Below, in pieces: positions 19,271 to 28,526 of a DNA stretch of 64,000 nt; position 1 is the stretch's first letter, and each line of letters begins with the position of its first letter. The stretch is from a virus: the IMG/VR virus record IMGVR_UViG_3300032291_002524, positions 1 through 64,000 of that record, one strand, 5' to 3'. A program made the translations under genes and the position numbers. Under the pieces are notes generated by a model. That model ran no database searches. It was not told the DNA's origin and worked only from the letters and a program-made list of their open reading frames with translations.

Positions 19271-19536
19271 ACATGTTAAAAGTTTTAGGTGAAATGTATA
19301 TTATCGATTTAGATACTGTACAAGAAGTTATTAGTTTACCAGACGTTTCTGGTACGTCAGAACAAAATATTAGTATCGTAAAGTACGAACTAATTAAATC
19401 AATGATTGATGTCTTAATGACTGAAAATGAAGACCTTGATGAGAATTTAGGTACAAAAGGTCAGAACAATTTAAGTATACCCTTTAAATTGGCGTTTAAT
19501 ACATTACTCGCATATGAAATTTTAAAAAATATATAA
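19267..19536 (+). CDS. Small hypothetical protein
   Basis: 89 aa, acidic, no recognised motif. Overlap of four bases with the preceding gene and a two-base gap to the next support a real gene in this operon. A C-terminal FNTLLAYEIL helix is the only hydrophobic stretch. Confidence 0.6.
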   Translation: MNMLKVLGEMYIIDLDTVQEVISLPDVSGTSEQNISIVKYELIKSMIDVLMTENEDLDENLGTKGQNNLSIPFKLAFNTLLAYEILKNI

Positions 19537-19538
19537 GT

Positions 19539-20594
19539 ATGAATAATGAATTTATCGAGAAATTAGAACTGTCAATAGAGAATTTAAATACGAAAAAAAA
19601 TCGTATTTATTTTTTAGTACAAGACACCAAAGGTAATGCCAGAGCATCAATTAAGTATATTTATGACATGGCCTATACATTATTTAAAAATAATTTTAAT
19701 GTTATAGTAATACATGAACAAGAAGATTACAAAGGTGTTAGTTCATGGCTGTCTGAAAAATATAGTGAAATACCACATAAGGCAATTGAAGGTCAGAATT
19801 TGGAAATTTCCCCTGAAGATTTTGTGGTTATACCGGAATTATATGGTCACGTTATGGAACAAATTTCTAAACTACCATGTGCAAAAATAGTTTTATCACA
19901 ATCATATGATTATATTTTAGAAACACTACCACCTGGTAGTAGTTGGTCCCAATATGGATTTTTAAAATGTATCACAACAAGTGAAGAACAAAAACAATAT
20001 CTTAATGAGATTATGAAAAATGTTAGTTATGATGTTGTAAAACCATTTATATCTGATAATTTTAAGAAAAAAAGTCTACCACCAAAACCTATTGTTTCGG
20101 TTCACACTCGAGAACAAAGAGATACAATGAAGTTGATTAAATCTTTTTATCTTAAATATCCACAATTTAGATGGATAACATTTAGAGATATGAGAGGTTT
20201 ACCTGAACATGAATTCGCATCACTTTTACAAGATTCATTTGTTTCGGTTTGGATTGACGATATTTCGTCTTTCGGAACATTCCCATTAGAATCAATGACA
20301 ACAGGAACACCTGTTATTGGAAAAATACCAAACATTAAACCATCATGGATGAATGAAAAAAATGGTATTTGGGTAAATGATACATTATCAATGGTCGATA
20401 TATTGGCTGAATATATTCAGAATTGGTTAGAAGATAATATTTCAGAAACATTATACGAATCTGGATATGAAACTGTTTCCGAATTTTTAAACTCTGAAGA
20501 ATTTGAAAATGAAACATTGAATATATTCGGTGAATATATTAACAAACGACTTGAAAGTTTTAAACAACAATTAGAAAAAATTAAAGAACAATAA
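19539..20594 (+). CDS. GT-B-like glycosyltransferase
   Basis: 351 aa. The C-terminal half has IVSVHTREQRDTMKLIKSFY, then FGTFPLESMTTGTPVIGKIP. That is the donor-binding Glu loop of GT4/GT1 enzymes (EAxAxGxPVI), with Glu in PLESMTTG. The N-terminal half shows an acceptor-type IYFLVQDTKGNARASIKYI opening. It lies away from the main sugar cluster, next to a GT2 gene and just upstream of late functions, so it may glycosylate a virion component; that is inference. Confidence 0.7.
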   Translation: MNNEFIEKLELSIENLNTKKNRIYFLVQDTKGNARASIKYIYDMAYTLFKNNFNVIVIHEQEDYKGVSSWLSEKYSEIPHKAIEGQNLEISPEDFVVIPELYGHVMEQISKLPCAKIVLSQSYDYILETLPPGSSWSQYGFLKCITTSEEQKQYLNEIMKNVSYDVVKPFISDNFKKKSLPPKPIVSVHTREQRDTMKLIKSFYLKYPQFRWITFRDMRGLPEHEFASLLQDSFVSVWIDDISSFGTFPLESMTTGTPVIGKIPNIKPSWMNEKNGIWVNDTLSMVDILAEYIQNWLEDNISETLYESGYETVSEFLNSEEFENETLNIFGEYINKRLESFKQQLEKIKEQ

Positions 20595-20595
20595 T

Positions 20596-21405
20596 ATGGA
20601 AGAACAAATAAATTTATCGGTAATATTACCAGTATCGTCAACATTTTGTAAAGATTTTGAAGAACTTTTTACAAAGGCGATTGAGTCAATTAACAAACAA
20701 GTTGTTAAGGTTAATGAATTAGTTTTAGTTCACACTAACGAAGAACAGTTAGTTAAGTATATTGAAAATTTTGATTTTGGTGATTTAAATGTCGTTAAAG
20801 TATTGAACGATACTGAACATACAGATTATGCATCACAAATTAATTTAGGTGTTAGTAAATCATCGTCTGATTGGGTTAGTTTTTTTGAATTCGATGATGA
20901 ATATTCTTTTATTTGGTTTAAAAATGTTAAGAAATACATTGATGCTCATCCCGAATGTGACGGGTTTTTACCTATAGTTGTTGATGTTGACGATAAAGGT
21001 GTTTTTGCCGGGTATACCAACGAAGCAACATTTGCAGCATCATTTAACGTTGAAATAGGTGTTCTTACAGGTGATATTTTACAACAATATCAAAACTTCC
21101 AATCTAGTGGAATGGCAATTAAAAAATCAGTATTTACCGAATATGGTGGGTTTAAAAAATCAATGAAATTAACTTTTGTTTATGAATTTTTATTACGTAT
21201 GACGTATAATTCAGCAAAAATAATTACGATTCCTAGATTAGGTTACAAACATACCAACATGAGAGAATCTTCAATATTTTGGAACTACAAGAATGGTAAG
21301 GATGTTATGACGGAAAAAGAAGTTAAGTTTTGGATAGACACCGCTAAAAAAGAATATTTTTTCATTACTGATAGAAATATAAAATTTGATGATACCAATG
21401 CTTAA
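20596..21405 (+). CDS. Glycosyltransferase family 2
   Basis: LSVILPVSSTFCKDFEELF at the start, WVSFFEFDDEYSF around residue 100 as the DxD-type metal site, and GMAIKKSVFTEYGGF as the acceptor-loop region give a clear GT2 pattern over 269 aa. One base separates it from the preceding GT-B gene, and its stop overlaps the sigma-factor start by one base (TAATG). Confidence 0.75.
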   Translation: MEEQINLSVILPVSSTFCKDFEELFTKAIESINKQVVKVNELVLVHTNEEQLVKYIENFDFGDLNVVKVLNDTEHTDYASQINLGVSKSSSDWVSFFEFDDEYSFIWFKNVKKYIDAHPECDGFLPIVVDVDDKGVFAGYTNEATFAASFNVEIGVLTGDILQQYQNFQSSGMAIKKSVFTEYGGFKKSMKLTFVYEFLLRMTYNSAKIITIPRLGYKHTNMRESSIFWNYKNGKDVMTEKEVKFWIDTAKKEYFFITDRNIKFDDTNA

Positions 21406-22160
21406 TGTCGTTAACACCAATCTATTCAAGTGAAACGGGTAATAATCAAGTAAAAAAAGGGAAAAAGGTTAAAACCACGTCTAATTATTTTGACGTGAGA
21501 GAAGAACAGGCAGTCATTTTATTTTTAAATGCCGAAACAATAGAAGAAAGAAATATCATTTATAATGAATATTTAAAACACCCGATTGAAAAAATGGTAT
21601 CTTCAATAATAAGAAGATACAAACTTTATAGAAAAGATATGACGTTTGATGAAATATTGAACGATACTCATTCTTTTTTAATTACAAAATCTGACAGATT
21701 TGTACCGGATAAGAATAAGCGAGCTTATTCTTATTTCGGCACTATTTGTAAAAACTATTTAATGGGTCAAATTATTAAGGACCAAAAAGAAATTAATAGA
21801 AAAATATCGTATGAAGACATATCTTCTTCATTAGAAGAAAGACCTGATATGGTTTATTATTTAGATAGTGATGTGGTTGATACTGAAAAAATAATTGAAG
21901 AATATGTTCAAAAATTGAAAGATTATAATCAATTGTCATCACTGAATGATAATGAAAGAAAATTAGGAAAGTCGTTAATTGATTTGTTCGAAAATTATGA
22001 TAGTATTTTTGTTGGTAGTGATAATAAAAAATTTAATAAAAATTTAGTATTATTATCATTAAGGGAAATGACAAATTTATCGACAAAAGAAATACGGTTA
22101 AGTATGCGAAAATTTAAAAAATTGTATTTTGATTTCGTTAAAAAAATCGATAGTCGATAA
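21405..22160 (+). CDS. Late-transcription sigma factor, T4 gp55-like
   Basis: 251 aa. Residues ~25-140 look like a minimal sigma-70 region 2. NAETIEERNIIYNEYLKHPI is followed by a helix leading to RRYKLYR, and then KRAYSYFGTICKNYLMGQI, which matches the 'A(Y/F)xYFxxxxxNxxxxxI' core helix of T4-type gp55 sigma factors. Region 4 is not recognisable, as expected for gp55. A C-terminal SLREMTNLSTKEIR helix could contact polymerase. In T4 this factor, with gp33 and the clamp, reads a -10-only promoter; here the repeated TATTTAT motif is its candidate target. Placement just before the baseplate genes fits. Confidence 0.75.
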   Translation: MSLTPIYSSETGNNQVKKGKKVKTTSNYFDVREEQAVILFLNAETIEERNIIYNEYLKHPIEKMVSSIIRRYKLYRKDMTFDEILNDTHSFLITKSDRFVPDKNKRAYSYFGTICKNYLMGQIIKDQKEINRKISYEDISSSLEERPDMVYYLDSDVVDTEKIIEEYVQKLKDYNQLSSLNDNERKLGKSLIDLFENYDSIFVGSDNKKFNKNLVLLSLREMTNLSTKEIRLSMRKFKKLYFDFVKKIDSR

Positions 22161-22174
22161 AATATTATTTTTAA

Positions 22175-22182
22175 TATTTATA
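22175..22182 (+). promoter_or_regulatory. Candidate late promoter motif TATTTATA
   Basis: TATTTATA in sense orientation ends four nt before the ATG at 22187, in the short gap after the sigma gene. It matches the motif repeated upstream of most structural genes in this window. Confidence 0.55.
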
Positions 22183-22186
22183 ATAT

Positions 22187-22567
22187 ATGTCAAGACCTAA
22201 AAAAAAGGAAATATCATTAAATAAAGAATCTGTATTATCATTAATGCAGGAGATATATAATGAATTGGTAGAGCAAAGAGCGACAGCAATTAGAATTCAA
22301 AATAAAATGTTAAATTTAATGAATAACAGTACCGATATGGCAATTATCGGACCAATCATTAAAGAACAACAAAAAATAATTAACGATACTGTTGATAAAA
22401 AATTAGCACTGTCCAAATTACAATCAACAATTTGGGAAAAAGCAACGCAAAGAAACGATAATGAAAACTTTAGTATTACCGATATTGATGATTCATTAAT
22501 TCAAGATTTATTAAAACAAGATATATCCAAAGGTAACGATACTGACACATATTTAATGAATAAATAA
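22187..22567 (+). CDS. Small helical hypothetical protein next to the late sigma
   Basis: 126 aa, mostly charged helix, basic N-terminus (SRPKKKEISLN), no recognised domain. It is preceded by its own late-type motif and overlaps the next virion gene by one base. Its size and place after the gp55-like gene make a gp33-like RNA-polymerase coactivator conceivable, but nothing in the sequence shows that; a small virion or assembly protein is just as likely. Confidence 0.6.
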   Translation: MSRPKKKEISLNKESVLSLMQEIYNELVEQRATAIRIQNKMLNLMNNSTDMAIIGPIIKEQQKIINDTVDKKLALSKLQSTIWEKATQRNDNENFSITDIDDSLIQDLLKQDISKGNDTDTYLMNK

Positions 22568-24552
22568 TGGCAGAAGGACAATCAAATTCAGAACAAAATA
22601 AAGAAATTGAAGACAAAATCAATGTAAATAAGATTGCTCTAAAAATTTTAAAGGACAAAAAGAAAATTCAAAGTGATGTTAAGAGTTCGGTCGAAAATTA
22701 TTCATCTAATGGTGATGGTTTAGAAAAAAATCTAAAAGAAAAAATAGATAATTATTCATCAGAACAATTTAAAAATAAAAAAAAACAATTTAAATCACAA
22801 GGTAAAAGCCAATTAAATTCTTTAGTTAGTATATTAAAAACATCTATGTTCGGTACTGGTAATACATCAACTGAACAATTTGTTACTGATATTTTTATTA
22901 AAGCTGCAAATAATTCTAAAGGTAGAATTAAAAATATCTTAACAACGGAAACAATATCAGCACTAGGTTGTTCTCAAGAACAATCATATATACCGAGAGA
23001 TATATACATTAGTGTTTCATCATTAGATATTTTCGGTAAAACATTAACAAATTCACCAAACTCAGTACCAGGTAAATATTTATATGAAAATCAATCATTT
23101 TCACCGGTATCAATACCAAGAGCATTCAATCGGGAGTTGTATAATAGAATTCAAAATCAAGGTGTTAGTTATTCACAAGAATATGGTATTAATTATTTAG
23201 GAGTAACAAATCAACCACTTTTTGACATTACATATGTTACTAAAAGCGGTCAAACATCTGGTTTTTTTTATAAAGTTGATTTACAACAAAGATATACAGG
23301 TTATAAAGTTGTTGATTTTTTAGGTGATTATTTAGATTCGATTGATGTTGTTAACATAAAGGAAATATACAAAAATGTGTTAGATTTATTAACAGGTTCA
23401 GTATCATTTTCACTTAAAATGGGTGACGATTCCCTTCGTGACCAAACCAAATTTGAAAAAATATTACAAAGAATATTGGGTCTTTGTTTTGATAATAAAA
23501 CTGAAATTGATGTTTCAGGTGTTGGTAAATTGGACCAATTGGACCAAGTTGACGACCAAATTTTTACCATGGATGAAATTGATAACTTAGAAATTGAAAA
23601 TAAAATAAAAAACCTTTTATCAGGTGTTGTTGAATTTCAAGATTGTGGTCAGGTTCAACTACCAATTTCATCACCGACAATATTAAACTTATTAGACGGG
23701 TTTGATTCACCAAACTTAACAACCAAAGATTATGATTTCTTGGCTAAAAATATGTTAGATACTTTAAGTCAAAATCCTGAATGGAAAATTAAATTACCTA
23801 ATGTTCCAAATTTATCAGACATTATTAATTTAGAATTTATTAAATTAATCCCAATAGCAATTATTAATTCGTTGTTATCACCAAAACATTTATTCCCGTT
23901 ATACGTTATGAGTAAATCTTTAGGTAATAATTTATCGGATGATATTGAAACCCTTGATGATTTTTCAAGAATTTATAAAAAGTATTTAATACAAGTATCT
24001 TCTAAAATTTCATCGATTTTTATTGAAGAATTGGTAAAAGAAATAAAAACCCAAGTTAAGGACTTAATTGAATCAATAATAAATCAACAGTTGCTTGAGT
24101 TAGTAAATAAAAAAAACAAAACAATACAATCTGTTTTACTTTTAATAAACGCGGGTCTTAATGCTGCAGCATTAATTTCAGATTATCGACGATGTAAAAG
24201 TATTATTGATGAATTACAAAATCTGTTGCAGGTTGGAATACGATTAGCGTCATTAAGTGGTGCTCAAATACCACCTGTTATTAATTATTTGGCATTTGCA
24301 AAACCGGGTATGACCCCCACGTCAATTTTAAAACGATATGTTCAAAAATTGGAAGAATCTGGAATTCCAACCGGTGATTTACCTGATGGAAGTCCTAATT
24401 TAGGTTTAGTTGCCCAACAGGCATTCAACGAAGCCTTATTAGATGAGATTGCCGAAAACGGTAAAGTATCTGTGGCAATTTCAACAAAAGAAGTTGCGGG
24501 GGCGTTATACGGACCAAACCCAATTATAAATTTATCAGGTAACTTAGAGTAA
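22567..24552 (+). CDS. Large virion-type protein, probable baseplate/tail component
   Basis: 661 aa. The N-terminal ~90 residues are a charged, coiled-coil-like region rich in Lys and Glu. The rest mixes beta-type segments with long helices near the C-terminus (LINAGLNAAALISDYRRCKS). No named domain is recognised. It lies between the late sigma and a baseplate OB-fold gene, in the same operon as proteins of clear tail type, and follows a late motif. Role is assigned by position only. Confidence 0.6.
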   Translation: MAEGQSNSEQNKEIEDKINVNKIALKILKDKKKIQSDVKSSVENYSSNGDGLEKNLKEKIDNYSSEQFKNKKKQFKSQGKSQLNSLVSILKTSMFGTGNTSTEQFVTDIFIKAANNSKGRIKNILTTETISALGCSQEQSYIPRDIYISVSSLDIFGKTLTNSPNSVPGKYLYENQSFSPVSIPRAFNRELYNRIQNQGVSYSQEYGINYLGVTNQPLFDITYVTKSGQTSGFFYKVDLQQRYTGYKVVDFLGDYLDSIDVVNIKEIYKNVLDLLTGSVSFSLKMGDDSLRDQTKFEKILQRILGLCFDNKTEIDVSGVGKLDQLDQVDDQIFTMDEIDNLEIENKIKNLLSGVVEFQDCGQVQLPISSPTILNLLDGFDSPNLTTKDYDFLAKNMLDTLSQNPEWKIKLPNVPNLSDIINLEFIKLIPIAIINSLLSPKHLFPLYVMSKSLGNNLSDDIETLDDFSRIYKKYLIQVSSKISSIFIEELVKEIKTQVKDLIESIINQQLLELVNKKNKTIQSVLLLINAGLNAAALISDYRRCKSIIDELQNLLQVGIRLASLSGAQIPPVINYLAFAKPGMTPTSILKRYVQKLEESGIPTGDLPDGSPNLGLVAQQAFNEALLDEIAENGKVSVAISTKEVAGALYGPNPIINLSGNLE

Positions 24553-24553
24553 T

Positions 24554-24754
24554 ATGGATAAGAATAAATTAAAAATCATAATTTCTGACGTTAAAAATCA
24601 AACCAATAAAGATTTATTAGAATCTTTAGAATTTTTATCGTTTGAACATGAAATTCTAAAAAATGATTTGTTAGAAAAGACAAAATATTTGGACGAGATT
24701 ACTAATATATACAACACAATATTAACTGAATATAAATTAAGAAGTAAAAAATAA
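24554..24754 (+). CDS. Small coiled-coil hypothetical protein
   Basis: 66 aa, heptad-like Leu/Ile spacing across LEFLSFEHEILKNDLLEK, no other features. One base after the preceding stop and seven before the next start, so it is part of the baseplate operon. Possibly an assembly or tail chaperone; not assignable. Confidence 0.55.
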   Translation: MDKNKLKIIISDVKNQTNKDLLESLEFLSFEHEILKNDLLEKTKYLDEITNIYNTILTEYKLRSKK

Positions 24755-24761
24755 TTAATCA

Positions 24762-26321
24762 ATGGATAGTTTAGAAGTTAAAAACATTATCTATGACACA
24801 ATTGATAAGTTAGGATTAGGTAGTGTTATTTTTTATGGTCAGGTTGTTGATGTTGACGACCCCTTAAATTTGGGTCGTGTTAGAATAGAACCCAAAGATT
24901 GGGTTATTGAATCGTATAAAAGGGCGTATGATGTTAGAACATCCGATTTATGGACAAATAAAGACCCTTTTGTTTTTTTACCACTATTACCAATTTTCTT
25001 CTACCAAGTTCCAAAAAAGGATGAATGGTGTCATGTTATATTTTATAACACAGCATATACCGATAGAAATAAGTATTACATACAAGGGGGATTTTCATCA
25101 CCTAATAAAATAAAAAACGAACCATTAAGTTCATCGATAGTTAATAGTGCACTTGGTGAACGAAATAAAAAGGAAGAAAACTTAACACAAGGAACATTCG
25201 TAAAAAATCCTGAAAATAAAGACTTATATCCCGAACCAGGTACAATCGCTCTTTTAGGTAGATATAATTCAGATATTCTATTACCTGAAGGTGGATTTGT
25301 ATCAAGAGTTAATAAGATTGGTAATAGTTCTGACATTAACCCCACGTTTAATAAACGACATAGTTTTAACATGTTTCAAAACTATAAAACTAGAAAGGTT
25401 AAAAATGGTAAAACCAAATTTACTGAAAATGGTGAAGTAATACAGAATCTACAATATCTTATCGAATACAATGTCTATGGTGGTTTAGGAAGTGAAAACG
25501 GTTTATTCTCGGGGTATATTAACGTATATAAAATATCACCGTACCGACCAATAACCACAGCAGAAATTGACGAGAATACGTATAACGAAATACCTGAAGA
25601 TTCTAAAATCGGACCAATTTATCGTGAAGATTTTACATTCGAGACATTTGACAATATAACCAACGGTTTTAGGAACGCGATTAATAATATGAATAATTCC
25701 AAATTAATAGTTGGGAATTCAATAATTTCACAACCTTTTCCATTTATTTTTCAACCTGAAAAATCTTTTTTTGATAACTATAACCCTTCGGTAACAATGG
25801 TTAACACAGACCCTACAATATTTAATACAAGTGCATTCATATTAAATGTTTATTTAAATCAATTAACAAGTTTAAGAGGTTTTGGATTGGTATCCGAAAA
25901 AGACCGATTGGGTAAGTTAACGGAAGTATCAAATGTTGAATTGGAAAATATCGCAGAAGAACCTATTAATATAACTTACGGTATTAATGTTTCAGACACT
26001 CAATTTATATTATCACATGAATCCCAACCAATACCAGGTCTAAATAAGATTGATTTTCAAGACGCAACCTATGATAAGAATATCTTAAATCAAGATTTTA
26101 TTAATGATGTTTTATTACCAAATACTAACTCAATGGTTAGGGGTGAAAGATTATTAGAATTATTAGAATTAATGGTTAAATTTATGATTAATCATGTTCA
26201 CCCGTATCATGGTATGGTACCAAATAATACATCTGTTGATGGAACTACAACCCAAAAATTACTTGGTGAAATGTTAAACGCATATAATAACATGTTAAAT
26301 CAAAATTTGCGAATAAATTGA
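24762..26321 (+). CDS. Baseplate hub/spike-type protein with gp5-like OB domain
   Basis: The N-terminal ~100 residues contain FYGQVVDVDDPLNLGRVRIE, then a PKKDEWCHVIF strand and KYYIQGGF. This is the OB-fold pattern of T4 gp5/VgrG-type baseplate proteins ('GxVxxxxDPxxxGRVRV...P..G..V.V.F..G'). The C-terminus has a His-rich INHVHPYHGMVP segment also seen in phage baseplate spikes. No lysozyme domain is visible. 519 aa. Predicted to sit in the centre of the baseplate and take part in membrane piercing. Confidence 0.75.
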   Translation: MDSLEVKNIIYDTIDKLGLGSVIFYGQVVDVDDPLNLGRVRIEPKDWVIESYKRAYDVRTSDLWTNKDPFVFLPLLPIFFYQVPKKDEWCHVIFYNTAYTDRNKYYIQGGFSSPNKIKNEPLSSSIVNSALGERNKKEENLTQGTFVKNPENKDLYPEPGTIALLGRYNSDILLPEGGFVSRVNKIGNSSDINPTFNKRHSFNMFQNYKTRKVKNGKTKFTENGEVIQNLQYLIEYNVYGGLGSENGLFSGYINVYKISPYRPITTAEIDENTYNEIPEDSKIGPIYREDFTFETFDNITNGFRNAINNMNNSKLIVGNSIISQPFPFIFQPEKSFFDNYNPSVTMVNTDPTIFNTSAFILNVYLNQLTSLRGFGLVSEKDRLGKLTEVSNVELENIAEEPINITYGINVSDTQFILSHESQPIPGLNKIDFQDATYDKNILNQDFINDVLLPNTNSMVRGERLLELLELMVKFMINHVHPYHGMVPNNTSVDGTTTQKLLGEMLNAYNNMLNQNLRIN

Positions 26322-26329
26322 TATTTATA
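26322..26329 (+). promoter_or_regulatory. Candidate late promoter motif TATTTATA
   Basis: TATTTATA begins at the base after the preceding stop codon and ends five nt before the ATG at 26335, in sense orientation. Confidence 0.55.
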
Positions 26330-26334
26330 TATAG

Positions 26335-27828
26335 ATGTCAATTCATAGGTCATATTTTTCAAAAAACAATACTATAATATATAATAGTTCAGGAAACACG
26401 GGTCTTAATCCCGTGACCGAATTATTTTTTGGTAGAACCAATAATACACTATCAACTCCGGGATTTTCAAGATTCATATTCGATATTGATTTAACCCAAT
26501 TACAATCAAAAATAAATGATGGTGTTGTTTACACGGGTAGTCCAATGACTCATGTGCTTAAAATGACAAACACCTTAATGTTTAATTATGATTTATTAAA
26601 CACAACCACAACGGATAATAGACGAAGAGCATCATCTTTCGATTTATATGTTTTTAGAATACCTAAAATTGGGAATACGGGTCAAACATGGGATGAAGGT
26701 GTAGGATATGATTATTACGATAGTGATAGTTTACAATCGTCAAATGCAAGTCTAATAGGTAGTTCATATCGTGACAATGATAAAAATTATTCAAATAGAC
26801 CTTCAAATTGGTTCACTAGAAGTGTTTTTAATTCATGGTCAACACCGGGTATTTATGTAAATAATAATACAGGTATTGGTAATCAAGTCAATTTTTCTGC
26901 ATTAACCTTAGTATCTAGTCAACATTTCGATTTAGGTAATGAAAACTTAGAAATCGATATGACCAATGAAATTAATGGTGTTCTAACAGGGTCAACCACA
27001 GGGGTGACAGGTTGGATAATCGCATTTAGCCCCGAAGTTGAAAATATATCAGGTTTAACTGAAAATTATTCAGTTGGGTTTTATACTCGACACACCCAAA
27101 CTTTTTACGAGCCTTATCTTGAAACGACTTACAATGATTTAATCTTAGATAATCGTGATACTTTTTATGAGAATAAGGAAAACAAATTATATCTTTATTC
27201 GTATATTGATGGTGTTCCTCAGAATTTTGACAGTAATCCAACGGTTACTATTTATGATAACAATGACGATGAAATATCCTCGTGTGTTAATCTACCCACA
27301 ATTAGACGAACTGAAGGTGTTTATGAAGTAACAGTTCCCGTGTTAAGTGGGTATACAACACCAAATCAGTTTATGGATATATGGTCAAATATATCAATAA
27401 ATGGGGTTCAAATAAATAATGTTGAAAATAACTTTATTTTATTACCACCAAACAATTATTATCAAATTGGAACACAATCTAAAATACCTGAAAAATACGG
27501 ATTTACTTTTTCGGGGATTAAACAAGATGAAAAAGTTTTAAATAGTGATATTCGTAAAATAATACTAACAATCAAAAAAGCCTACACATCGAATGTTGTG
27601 TTACCACAATTTAAAGCTTATTATAGGATTTATGTTAGTGAAGGCCCTACCGAGGTTATCGTCCAAGATTGGACAAGAATAAATCAAACTCCAAATGAAT
27701 ATTATTTTATGTTTGATACTCGTGATAAAGTACCAAATGAATATTATGTGGACATTAAAGTTCTAACATCGGGTGAAATTGATACATATAAAAGACAATT
27801 AAAATTTCAAATAGTTAATAAAAAATGA
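26335..27828 (+). CDS. Virion structural protein (tail/baseplate type)
   Basis: 497 aa, beta-rich and Asn/Thr/Gly-rich, with no signal peptide. Segments such as FYTRHTQTFYEPYLETTYND and VTIYDNNDDE resemble repetitive beta proteins annotated as structural in marine T4-like phages. The C-terminal ~200 residues look like two Ig-like beta domains. It follows the baseplate spike gene and has its own late motif. It could be a fibre or baseplate-decorating protein. Confidence 0.6.
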   Translation: MSIHRSYFSKNNTIIYNSSGNTGLNPVTELFFGRTNNTLSTPGFSRFIFDIDLTQLQSKINDGVVYTGSPMTHVLKMTNTLMFNYDLLNTTTTDNRRRASSFDLYVFRIPKIGNTGQTWDEGVGYDYYDSDSLQSSNASLIGSSYRDNDKNYSNRPSNWFTRSVFNSWSTPGIYVNNNTGIGNQVNFSALTLVSSQHFDLGNENLEIDMTNEINGVLTGSTTGVTGWIIAFSPEVENISGLTENYSVGFYTRHTQTFYEPYLETTYNDLILDNRDTFYENKENKLYLYSYIDGVPQNFDSNPTVTIYDNNDDEISSCVNLPTIRRTEGVYEVTVPVLSGYTTPNQFMDIWSNISINGVQINNVENNFILLPPNNYYQIGTQSKIPEKYGFTFSGIKQDEKVLNSDIRKIILTIKKAYTSNVVLPQFKAYYRIYVSEGPTEVIVQDWTRINQTPNEYYFMFDTRDKVPNEYYVDIKVLTSGEIDTYKRQLKFQIVNKK

Positions 27829-28526
27829 AAAATTTAAACGAATTTAAATTAACAGATATTTTACAAAATATCGCGGGGGATAAACTAAGGGCGGCAATAT
27901 CATCAATTCCTGGAATTGGAACTGCGGCTGGTGTTGGTGCAATAGTACTAAATTATTCAGAATTAAATGATGATTTAGAAAGATTTTCAGAATTAAAAAA
28001 AGATTTTGAAGATGGTAAAGGTGATAATGAAAATATGTTAGATGAATTCATTAAAATCGAAGAAGAATTAAAGACAGATTTTATAGATATGTTACAAGCT
28101 GCCGGTGAGATTGCAATACCGGGATTCAAAATTTTCAACATTATTGGTATGCCGTTATTAACGTCTTTATCAATTGAAAGTATTTTGGATGAAATTAGTA
28201 ATGTATTACCTTTTGATGAAAATGTTGAAGACTCTATGGTACCGTATTTGGCAGCAATTAAAGATATTTCAAGAATTAAGAAAAAATTAACAAACGAAAA
28301 AAGTAATGTTGATAACCCTGATAATTTTATGGATGACATTTTAGAACCTGTAATGGAGGGTAAGAAAAAAACGGGAACCAAACTTTGTTCAAGAGGTATT
28401 TCAGCGGCTAAATCAAAGTTTGACGTATGGCCAAGTGCGTACAGTTCGGGATATGCCGTTCAAGTATGTAAGGGTAAAATTAAAGGTTTGGATGGTAAAA
28501 AGAAATGTTCTGGCGTGTATTGTTAA
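27825..28526 (+). CDS. Phage protein with hydrophobic middle and cysteine-containing C-terminal module
   Basis: 233 aa. Residues ~22-45 are hydrophobic and Gly/Ala-rich (SIPGIGTAAGVGAIVL), and a second such stretch lies near residue 95. The C-terminal ~50 residues (GTKLCSRGISAAKSKFDVWP, then AYSSGYAVQVCKG, ending CSGVYC) match a short module seen in many marine phage proteins ('LCxRGxxAAKxKFxxxPSAYAxxYAxxVCKG'). Four-base overlap with the preceding structural gene suggests a virion-associated role. Function of the module is unknown to me. Confidence 0.6.
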   Translation: MKNLNEFKLTDILQNIAGDKLRAAISSIPGIGTAAGVGAIVLNYSELNDDLERFSELKKDFEDGKGDNENMLDEFIKIEEELKTDFIDMLQAAGEIAIPGFKIFNIIGMPLLTSLSIESILDEISNVLPFDENVEDSMVPYLAAIKDISRIKKKLTNEKSNVDNPDNFMDDILEPVMEGKKKTGTKLCSRGISAAKSKFDVWPSAYSSGYAVQVCKGKIKGLDGKKKCSGVYC

